From positions 310,001-374,000 of the forward strand of contig CAWJGZ010000003.1 in NCBI GenBank assembly GCA_963842505.1: a stretch of 64,000 nucleotides of DNA, written 5' to 3'. The notes below the pieces were generated by a model. The model had not been told where the DNA came from and made no database searches. It saw only the letters and a list, made by a program, of their open reading frames with translations. The translations under genes were made by a program, and so were the position numbers. This DNA is from PALSA-129 sp963842505. GTDB lineage: Bacteria; Acidobacteriota; Terriglobia; Bryobacterales; Bryobacteraceae. Positions 58,367-64,000 of this stretch are shown here, one piece after another (the first letter of the stretch is position 1; every line of letters starts with the position of its first letter).

Positions 58367-58699
58367 TCAGATAACCTCCTTAAATTCGTTGGGCTGCTCG
58401 ATCTCGACTACGCGCAGCGGGAGCTGCTGCTGGCGCGGGTCGTTGCGGACGAGGCGGTTGTCTTCGGTCAGATAGAAGACCGTCATGCCGCGCTCCGGTT
58501 CGGGCAGTTTGGTTTTGGTTCGCGACTCGATCATCACGACGTTCGTGATGCCCTTGGATGCGGGCTTCACCGTGACCGTGAAAATGATCGAACCCGCTTT
58601 GCCGGACTCTCGCACGGCGGCGAGGACCTTAGCCAGCGCGGCGGACAGCTCTGCGACCGCCGCGCCGTTGTTGAGTTGAAGGATCGTTTCCGGAAACAT
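58367..58699 (-). CDS. Hypothetical phage-type protein
   Basis: A 110-residue protein. LNNGAAVAELSAALAKVLAA, then GSIIFTVTVKPASKGITNVV, and RTKTKLPEPERGMTVFYLTE resemble a conserved small phage protein (often found with YfdQ). Function unknown. Confidence 0.55.
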   Translation of the reverse strand: MFPETILQLNNGAAVAELSAALAKVLAAVRESGKAGSIIFTVTVKPASKGITNVVMIESRTKTKLPEPERGMTVFYLTEDNRLVRNDPRQQQLPLRVVEIEQPNEFKEVI

Positions 58700-58707
58700 T
58701 GGCTCCC

Positions 58708-59406
58708 CTATTTCGCGTCCTGGGTCACGCGATCCGCGAACGTCTGCGCGAACGCGCGCATCTCCTCGGCGCGGGCGACCTCATCCGGCGACAGCTTGCG
58801 GACGAACCTCATCACCGCCTTGCCGTACGCCTTTCCCTGCTGGCTCTGCGCCTTTTCCAACTCGATCCGCAGGATGCAGTGGTGGTACTGGACCCGCTGC
58901 GTCACGAGCTTGAGGAAGAACTGGCGGATGGCCTTGAGGCTGGTCGGCGGGATCGACACCACCTCCGGCAGCATCGACGTGCCACGGAGCATGAACAACT
59001 GCTTCGATTGCTTGCACGCCTGGCCGGCACCGCCGTCCGGATCGGAGTCGTAGGCCGCCAGCGGGCACTTGATGCAGTCGCCGCCCGGCTTGCCCACGCC
59101 GGTAATGCCATCGCGCGACGAGCAGTCGGGCGGGACGTTGCCAGCGTCCTTGGACTGGTAATACGTCCGGTTGTCGCGGACGTGAACGATCACGCCCTCG
59201 ATGGCCGGAGCCGTGGTGTCGCCTTCCAGATCGGGAATGAGCCAGAGGGCGGTTCCGGAGGCCACTTTGATGCGGGGCAGATCGAACTCCGTGATGCTGC
59301 CACTCGCGCAGTTGACGGCGAACGCCGCCATGACCTCCTTGCGTTCTTCTTCGGGCATCGTGAGCGCCAGAGGCGCACCGATGCTTTTGACGAGTTCCTG
59401 GGACAT
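58708..59406 (-). CDS. Phage early protein with zinc-type Cys pair, possibly ssDNA-binding
   Basis: A 232-residue protein. A central cluster PPDCSSRDGITGVGKPGGDC with IKCPLAAYDSDPDG contains Cys-x16-Cys-x2-Cys, then QACKQSKQLFMLRGTSMLPE. Early location between YfdQ-like genes and a helicase, together with such Cys clusters, is compatible with a single-strand DNA-binding or annealing protein, but no family is certain. C-terminus FVRKLSPDEVARAEEMRAFA is helical. Confidence 0.55.
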   Translation of the reverse strand: MSQELVKSIGAPLALTMPEEERKEVMAAFAVNCASGSITEFDLPRIKVASGTALWLIPDLEGDTTAPAIEGVIVHVRDNRTYYQSKDAGNVPPDCSSRDGITGVGKPGGDCIKCPLAAYDSDPDGGAGQACKQSKQLFMLRGTSMLPEVVSIPPTSLKAIRQFFLKLVTQRVQYHHCILRIELEKAQSQQGKAYGKAVMRFVRKLSPDEVARAEEMRAFAQTFADRVTQDAK

Positions 59407-59414
59407 GGTTCTCC

Positions 59415-59873
59415 TTACGCTTTCCTCGTGCTGCTGAGTTTGTGAATCAACGAAAGTTTGAGCGCGCCCTGGAGCGGCGCCGGAAGCGCCGCGCGCAGAT
59501 CGTCCTCGGTGACAACCCGCCGCTCTCTGCCGGCGGCCTGGCGCAGTTCTTTCCAGATTTCCCGCACAAAGCTGGTGAGCGAGTTGGTGTTGTAATTCTC
59601 CGCGACGTACTGGCCCAACTCCGATTGCTTGAGAGCGTCCACGACCTCCTCGCGGTCGTTGAGCGGGCTGGCGTATACGTCCGGATAGATCGAAAGCGTG
59701 CGCCTGGCGCCGTCCACCTCGACGGTCATCGCGGGCACTCCCGCCTCGATGAACATGGGGATGATGATCTCCTCCAGTTCGTCGAGCTTCTGCTTGGTCG
59801 CCTTGAGAGCGGCGTCCAGTTCCTTCTTGCGGTTCTCAAGGGACACAAATTCCCTGAGCGGTTCCAGATTCAT
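59415..59873 (-). CDS. Hypothetical early protein with coiled coil
   Basis: A 152-residue protein: an N-terminal coiled coil (EFVSLENRKKELDAALKATK, QKLDELEEIIIPMFIEAGVP) followed by a mixed domain (YPDVYASPLNDREEVVDALK and YNTNSLTSFVREIWKELRQA). Typical of phage replication neighbourhoods. No function known. Nine bases upstream of the 58708-59406 gene. Confidence 0.6.
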   Translation of the reverse strand: MNLEPLREFVSLENRKKELDAALKATKQKLDELEEIIIPMFIEAGVPAMTVEVDGARRTLSIYPDVYASPLNDREEVVDALKQSELGQYVAENYNTNSLTSFVREIWKELRQAAGRERRVVTEDDLRAALPAPLQGALKLSLIHKLSSTRKA

Positions 59874-59894
59874 TACCTGTTCTCCGTTTCCTGA

Positions 59895-62402
59895 CTAGTT
59901 CTTGATTTCCGCGAGGATCGACTCCACGATGTCCGCGCGCTTTTCGAGGGCGCGCATGATCTTCACGTCCACCGTGCTCCTCGCGACGAGGTGGATGTGC
60001 GTGACCGGCTTGTTTTGTCCGGGCCGGTGTGTGCGGGCCTTCGCCTGGTTGTACTTCTCCAAGCGGAAGCCGATCGAATAGAAGATCGAGTACCGGGCGC
60101 GCGTGAGATCCACGCCCTCGCCGCCGGCGTCGATCTGGACTGCGAGCACCTGCGCCTCGCCATTCTGCCAGCGTTTCAGTTCGTCGCGGCGGCCGGACAG
60201 CTCCAGCGTGGAGTAGCCGTTGGCCTCGCACGCCTTGTGCACGGCGTCCAGATCGGCGTGGAACCGGCAGAAGACTACGACCGGCTCATCCTGCCCAATG
60301 TCCTCCAGCGTGTCGGCCAGGAGCTTCAGCTTGCTCGAATCGACGCGATGCGTGCTCCCGTCGTCGGTGGGCACGCAGCCACCAGTCACTTGCTGGAGCC
60401 GCAGCAGCTTCACCATCGCGTTGGCCGCCGTAACCGTGCCGTCTTTCACGCGCGCCACGAAGTCCTCGTCGAGGTCCTTGTAGATCCGCGCGGCCTCGCC
60501 GGTCAGAGCGCAGTGGTACGTCACCTCGGTAGCGGGTGGCAGGTCCAGCACCTCGGGACCGACGCGGAATGTGATCCGGCTCATGAGCGCTTCCAGTTCG
60601 TCGAGGTGCTGGAATCCGGTGATCTGCTTCCGCTGGTAGCCGCCCATGACGGCGTATTTCTGCCGAAACGCCGAGAAGGAAGGTCCGAGGATCGTAATAT
60701 CCAGAAACCGGAAGACCGCATAGATATCCATCGGGCCGTGCGGCAACGGAGTTCCTGTGAGCGCGATTCGATGGCTGGCCCGGAGGCGCAGCCGTTTGAA
60801 TTCCATCGATGCCTTGCCGCTCGGCGTCTTCAGCCTGTGGGCCTCGTCCGCGAAGATGGCATCCCAGTTGACCTTTTCCGCCCAGGACGCGAACGGTTCG
60901 CGCCAGGAGGAGTCATAGTTGACCACGCAGATGAACGGCACATTCATCGCGGCTGCCAATTTCAATTTCTCGGCTGCCAACTCCTGCTTCTGCGCGACCG
61001 ATCCGGCGTCCTCGTCGAGCGCCACGATCACAACCGGCACGCCGACGTGCCGTTCGAACTGCGTGACCCAGACCTGGACCACGCGCAACGGACACGCGAT
61101 CAGGACGCGCCGGGCCGCAAGGGCGAGGATGAGCATACAGGCCACGAGGCTCTTGCCACAGTTGTGAACGATGATGCCGTTCGCGACGAAGTTGTGGCCC
61201 GGACCGGCCATCTTCACGTCGTAGACATCGGTCTCGCCATCGGGCATGACCGAGACGACGGTATCGGGCTTCGGCACGAACTGGACGCTGCCGCCATCAA
61301 GATGAATGTACCCGCCATGCTTACCGTGGTGCGCGTAGTGCTCGGCCGCCGACAGAACCTCTAAATTCTCCGGGCGGTTATCGTGCCGGATGTGGTTTTT
61401 GTGGTGCACGTGCTCGAATACCGTGATCGCCCGGCCCAGCACGCGCTCCATCACGACGATGTGCTCATAAACTTGTCCCGCCGCGTTGGCTCGCGGATGC
61501 CCCTCCATCCCGTACAACCGAACGTATCCATCCTTGTCGAGGCACTTCCCTTTGACCCGCCGCAGCTTCCCGATGCAACTGCGGCAGATCCCAACGTACT
61601 TGGCATACCGATACGTCGTGACGCGATGAGTACCGCCACAGGATTTGCAGGCCGGAGTGCCATTGGTCAGCACCCGGTCACCGGCGCTCAACCGTGCGGC
61701 GGCGATCCAGCGCCCGCCCGGAGACGCAAGTTCATGATCCGGCGTGACCCGTAGAGACTTCCCCGACGCGAGCGTCACCCGCACGACCGGCCTGACACCC
61801 CGCGCGACGACATCCTGCACGTCGTTCAGGTGTAATTCGCCATCGATCATGGAGCGTGTCCGCGTCACATACGGCTTCCACCGCCGCTTGTTAGATTCAC
61901 CGCCATGAAATGTCCGGTGGAACTCGCGGAGGGTGATGCGGCGTCCTGCTCCGCGCCGATTGATCGTGACTTCAGCGTCGCCCTCGATGCAGCCCATGCC
62001 CATTGCCAGGAGAATGCCGCGCAGCCCGGCGGTGAAATGGTCGATACAGAACTTGAACGCTGCCTTCTGATGCCGCCACGGCATCGTGAGCATTCCCTTC
62101 GGCAGCACGATCTCCGGTTCCGGCAGGACCACGGGCGCCGGAGCGAGAGCGCCCGTGGCTGTGAATGGCCCGGCTTGGGGAGCGGGCTCTGCGCCGGAAA
62201 TCAGAGTGTCGAACTCGGGAGTCGTTCGGACCCCACGAAGGCGTTCGCGCAGCAGATGGGCGTACTCCGTCGTGGCCGGGAACATATAGCCCCGGTCCTT
62301 GCTGCTGTACCGCCCGCCGAGGCGAACGCAGATCAGCATGTCGGCGAAGGTCGGCGAAACGATGATGCTGCCGGAATCGACGTTCACGAGCGTGCTGTTC
62401 AC
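59895..62402 (-). CDS. SNF2/DEAD-like helicase interrupted by an intein
   Basis: An 835-codon frame. The host helicase has a short N-terminal domain, TMPWRHQKAAFKFCIDHFT (Q-like), Walker A split as GMG | CGKSL, IFADEAHRLK (DExH-type), LTGTPLPHGPMDIYAVFRFL, then C-terminal VFCRFHADLDAVHKACE, QIDAGGEGVDLTRARYSIFY and KARTHRPGQNKPVTHIHLVA: an SNF2-type phage helicase. The intein (residues 138-414) is inserted in the P-loop, so active helicase needs protein splicing. GTG start (complement 62400-62402) overlaps the next upstream gene stop (GTGA). Expected product of element DNA replication or transcription. Confidence 0.88.
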   Translation of the reverse strand: MNSTLVNVDSGSIIVSPTFADMLICVRLGGRYSSKDRGYMFPATTEYAHLLRERLRGVRTTPEFDTLISGAEPAPQAGPFTATGALAPAPVVLPEPEIVLPKGMLTMPWRHQKAAFKFCIDHFTAGLRGILLAMGMGCIEGDAEVTINRRGAGRRITLREFHRTFHGGESNKRRWKPYVTRTRSMIDGELHLNDVQDVVARGVRPVVRVTLASGKSLRVTPDHELASPGGRWIAAARLSAGDRVLTNGTPACKSCGGTHRVTTYRYAKYVGICRSCIGKLRRVKGKCLDKDGYVRLYGMEGHPRANAAGQVYEHIVVMERVLGRAITVFEHVHHKNHIRHDNRPENLEVLSAAEHYAHHGKHGGYIHLDGGSVQFVPKPDTVVSVMPDGETDVYDVKMAGPGHNFVANGIIVHNCGKSLVACMLILALAARRVLIACPLRVVQVWVTQFERHVGVPVVIVALDEDAGSVAQKQELAAEKLKLAAAMNVPFICVVNYDSSWREPFASWAEKVNWDAIFADEAHRLKTPSGKASMEFKRLRLRASHRIALTGTPLPHGPMDIYAVFRFLDITILGPSFSAFRQKYAVMGGYQRKQITGFQHLDELEALMSRITFRVGPEVLDLPPATEVTYHCALTGEAARIYKDLDEDFVARVKDGTVTAANAMVKLLRLQQVTGGCVPTDDGSTHRVDSSKLKLLADTLEDIGQDEPVVVFCRFHADLDAVHKACEANGYSTLELSGRRDELKRWQNGEAQVLAVQIDAGGEGVDLTRARYSIFYSIGFRLEKYNQAKARTHRPGQNKPVTHIHLVARSTVDVKIMRALEKRADIVESILAEIKN
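61161..61991 (-). mobile_element. Intein with HNH homing endonuclease inside the helicase P-loop
   Basis: 277 residues from Cys (helicase codon 138, CIEGDAEVTI) to VHN (codon 414), followed by extein Cys. Start Cys1, block B-like LRVTPDHELASPGGRW (TxxH), block F-like VYDVKMAGPGHNFVANGIIV and C-terminal HN plus +1 Cys are present. The middle carries an HNH-type endonuclease: YEHIVVMERVLGRAITVFEH, VHHKNHIRHDNRPENLEVLS, with CKSC/CRSC zinc pairs. P-loop insertion is a known intein hotspot; this one is mobile by homing if the HNH part is active. Confidence 0.88.
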
Positions 62403-62626
62403 GCAGTACGCTCCTTGATCCGGAGGCGGCGCATGGCTTCCTTCATCACAGGCGCCAGGCGCGCGGAGACGATCTTGCCGTCGCAGAACTTGTATGCCGT
62501 GGTGAGCGAGCACGCGCGCCCGCCGAACTCCGGCAGCGCACTCAGCGCCACCATCGTTTGCGGCAGACCCTTGTGGTCCCGGTTCTTGCGTTCGGGCACA
62601 CGTTTCCTGAACGTCGTTTTCGGCAT
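62399..62626 (-). CDS. Small basic hypothetical protein
   Basis: 75 residues from ATG 62626 (a GTG at 62653 would add nine): MPKTTFRKRVPERKNRDHKG, then LPEFGGRACSLTTAYKFCDG, KIVSARLAPVMKEAMRRLRI. Basic, helical; may bind nucleic acid. It overlaps the helicase start and is the first gene of the long minus-strand operon, thus perhaps a regulator. Confidence 0.5.
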   Translation of the reverse strand: MPKTTFRKRVPERKNRDHKGLPQTMVALSALPEFGGRACSLTTAYKFCDGKIVSARLAPVMKEAMRRLRIKERTA

Positions 62627-62653
62627 AGTGATCTCGTCGTCGTGCAGAGACAC

Positions 62654-63053
62654 TTCGGGCGTACACGTTCAGTTGCAGGATTGGAGCGGTGCAAATCGCC
62701 GTGAGACTGTCAATCTGGCGGCATCGCTTGCTCCGTGGGAAACGCCCCGAAGCGCGGCTTGTCTCTAACTACAAATCGAAAGTAATCCGAAGTCGAAGCG
62801 CGGTCAAGATGCGCGGGATCTGCTACTTCCCGCGATTTGACGCAGAACATTGATTCCACACGAAATATAGTTGGGGTTTTTCTGATTTTGTAGTTTGAAA
62901 CTCGGGCAGTTACTTTTTGGAGCAAATTTGGCGGGATTAGTGAACTAACTGAGAGGGAAGAACTTACTGGGCAAACGGCGCGGCACGTAAGGTGGGTGGA
63001 CAAGGGCAGGCAGCCAAGCCAGGGGTTCAACTTGGCGGCCTGCCGCGGAGAGG
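62654..63053. other. AT-richer intergenic region, likely operon promoter
   Basis: About 400 bases without a supported gene, notably poorer in GC (especially 62840-62940) than the surroundings. It precedes the 62626-48165 minus-strand gene series, so promoter and operator sites are expected here, yet I could not fix a -35/-10 pair (TTGACG at 62837-62842 has a 23-base spacer to TATAGT on the plus strand and is rejected). A minus-strand frame 62710-63030 has no coding signature. Confidence 0.5.
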
Positions 63054-63395
63054 TTACTGCGGGGCGTCCGCTATGGTGCTCGGCGGGCAGTGGGAATGCT
63101 GCCGTTCACAACGCTGGTCCAGATGATCGATCCGTGCGCTGAGTGTCGCGATTTCGCGCCCGATGCCGGAGCGGATCTCGAAGATGAGTTTCTCGCTGAC
63201 GTACTTGCCGTTGATGGCATTTAGCACCTCGTCTTTCCACATCGCGAACTCCTTCACCAGCGATGCTTTCAGCGTGGCCGCGTTGGCCTCCAACTTCGCC
63301 TGCACGGCGGCCAGGCGCAGGCCGACATAGACGTTGATCGCCACGGACGCGATCCCGACCAGCGAGATGATGACGGTGATCTGTTGCGGGGTCAC
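63054..63395 (-). CDS. Membrane-anchored coiled-coil protein
   Basis: A 113-residue protein with one N-terminal membrane helix (QQITVIISLVGIASVAINVY) and a long helical coiled coil (LAAVQAKLEANAATLKASLV, RSGIGREIATLSARIDHLDQ). This looks like phage spanin/lysis or membrane-bound accessory proteins. Start overlaps the next upstream stop (ATGA). Together with the 63392 and 63588 genes it forms a three-gene set. Confidence 0.55.
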   Translation of the reverse strand: MTPQQITVIISLVGIASVAINVYVGLRLAAVQAKLEANAATLKASLVKEFAMWKDEVLNAINGKYVSEKLIFEIRSGIGREIATLSARIDHLDQRCERQHSHCPPSTIADAPQ

Positions 63396-63583
63396 TTGAT
63401 GTTGTCCTCCGGAGCGCTCTTTCGCCCGATCATGCTGCGGCCCAGCACGCCGAGCGCGAACGGAATCAGGTCCTCGCCCTTGGGCACCTTGAGCAGGTAT
63501 AACCCCGCGCCAAGGACGATCAGGATGAGGCAGACCACGACGTGACCTGCCTCGCGTTCCAGAAGCTCGGCGCGGATCGACAT
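63392..63583 (-). CDS. Small membrane protein (holin-like)
   Basis: A 63-residue protein with a hydrophobic helix (HVVVCLILIVLGAGLYLLKV) and a second weaker one (IPFALGVLGRSMIG), both short and with a charged tail. Size is compatible with a holin, but the assignment is only positional. Confidence 0.5.
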   Translation of the reverse strand: MSIRAELLEREAGHVVVCLILIVLGAGLYLLKVPKGEDLIPFALGVLGRSMIGRKSAPEDNIK

Positions 63584-63587
63584 GGGC

Positions 63588-63932
63588 CTATACCTTCAGA
63601 CCCGCCGACTGGAGGTCTGCCTTGAAATCGGTGATCAGCGCCTTCACCGCCGCGGCGACCTCGGCGTCGAGCGTGACGTTCACGCCGTTGGCGAGCGCCG
63701 CCGCATCGGCTTTGCTCACCGCCGCCGCCACGTCGCCGAGGACGCCGAACGCCACGCGCTCGACTGCCACCGCCGTCTGCGCGCCCGCGCCGGGGATCAA
63801 CGACGTGACCCCTTCGACGATGGCCTCGTCCTTCTGGGTCGCCGGGAGGACCTTTTCAACGGCCTGAAGGCCGGCGTGAATCTTCTGAATGGCAAAGGCA
63901 AACGCGTGCCCCACCGTTTTGAACGTAATCAT
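63588..63932 (-). CDS. Small Ala-rich phage-type protein
   Basis: A 114-residue protein (MITFKTVGHAFAFAIQKIHA, TSLIPGAGAQTAVAVERVAF, VTLDAEVAAAVKALITDFKA), alpha-helical and Ala/Val-rich. Similar Ala-rich proteins accompany holin-like genes in actinophage and acidobacterial prophages. No function known. The remaining 68 bases to the window end hold an inverted repeat GCCCGG/CCGGGC (63950-63967) and no gene. Confidence 0.5.
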   Translation of the reverse strand: MITFKTVGHAFAFAIQKIHAGLQAVEKVLPATQKDEAIVEGVTSLIPGAGAQTAVAVERVAFGVLGDVAAAVSKADAAALANGVNVTLDAEVAAAVKALITDFKADLQSAGLKV

Positions 63933-64000
63933 GCTGTTCTCGCTTTTCTGCCCGGAGATCGCCGGGCGCGATTGGAATGCCTACGGGCGCGAGGAGACGA

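Noticed and set aside
59991..61364. 457-codon plus-strand frame
   Set aside because: Antisense to the helicase/intein gene; no recognisable domain.
62837..62871. Promoter TTGACG...TATAGT on the plus strand
   Set aside because: Spacer is 23 bases and there is no plus-strand gene downstream.
62710..63030. 106-codon minus-strand frame
   Set aside because: Low-GC segment with no ribosome binding site, odd composition and no homology; treated as intergenic.
1..64000. CRISPR arrays
   Set aside because: No series of regularly spaced short direct repeats was seen; repeats found are hairpin-type dispersed elements or coding duplications.

Overview
The window is GC-rich and reads like the chromosome of a soil-type Acidobacteriota, probably near Bryobacterales/Candidatus Solibacter. 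This is an inference. It rests on BACON-domain secreted proteins with Ala/Gly-rich repeat domains, an EpsI/exosortase remnant next to PEP-CTERM/EPS-type glycosyltransferases, and a short dispersed GC-rich repeat (copies near 10.7, 26.6, 30.3 and 31.4-31.5 kb).

The left part (1-34.4 kb) is host-like. It starts with a two-component system (3-1468). Two related secreted proteins follow (1532-6211); the second is an S41-peptidase-like/BACON gene broken by one in-frame TAA. A surface-polysaccharide locus spans about 6.7-31.4 kb. It holds UDP-GlcNAc-type and GDP-mannose-type sugar dehydrogenases, a UDP-GlcNAc 2-epimerase, a UDP-glucuronate 4-epimerase-like SDR, a DegT aminotransferase, four glycosyltransferases, a FemAB-like protein, a polysaccharide deacetylase, and EpsI behind a decayed exosortase. 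Inside this locus sits an unusual plus-strand block (15.1-24.1 kb): a small coupled ORF, two secreted proteins resembling phage tail fibres, a secreted calcineurin-like phosphoesterase and a 1143-residue secreted protein. A lipoprotein/permease/ATPase set (31.5-34.2 kb) and a tRNA-Ala(GGC) end the host part.

From the 3' end of tRNA-Ala to the right edge the content is phage-like and almost wholly on the minus strand, so I read it as an integrated element whose right end lies outside the window. Small accessory genes (34.8-40 kb) lead to a defence cluster (40.2-48 kb): an HsdR-N/RAMA protein, a Vsr endonuclease, an HhH-GPD glycosylase, a controller protein behind a two-site C-box, an Eco31I/Alw26I-like HNH restriction enzyme, and a single polypeptide joining an adenine methyltransferase to a circularly permuted cytosine-5 methyltransferase. 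A tyrosine integrase (48.2-49.5 kb) follows.

Next comes a tightly overlapping early operon transcribed right to left: SNF2 helicase with an intein in its Walker A loop, a CxxC-containing phage protein, a YfdQ-like protein, VRR-NUC nuclease, a second cytosine-5 methyltransferase, HD hydrolase, primase, and a frameshifted UvrD-like helicase. Three small membrane or phage-type proteins lie at the right edge.

The polysaccharide genes plausibly make, decorate and export an acidic amino-sugar polymer. The element genes cover replication, integration and self/non-self DNA discrimination. Several genes are broken (nonsense codon, frameshifts, fragments), so either sequencing errors or real decay should be settled from reads.
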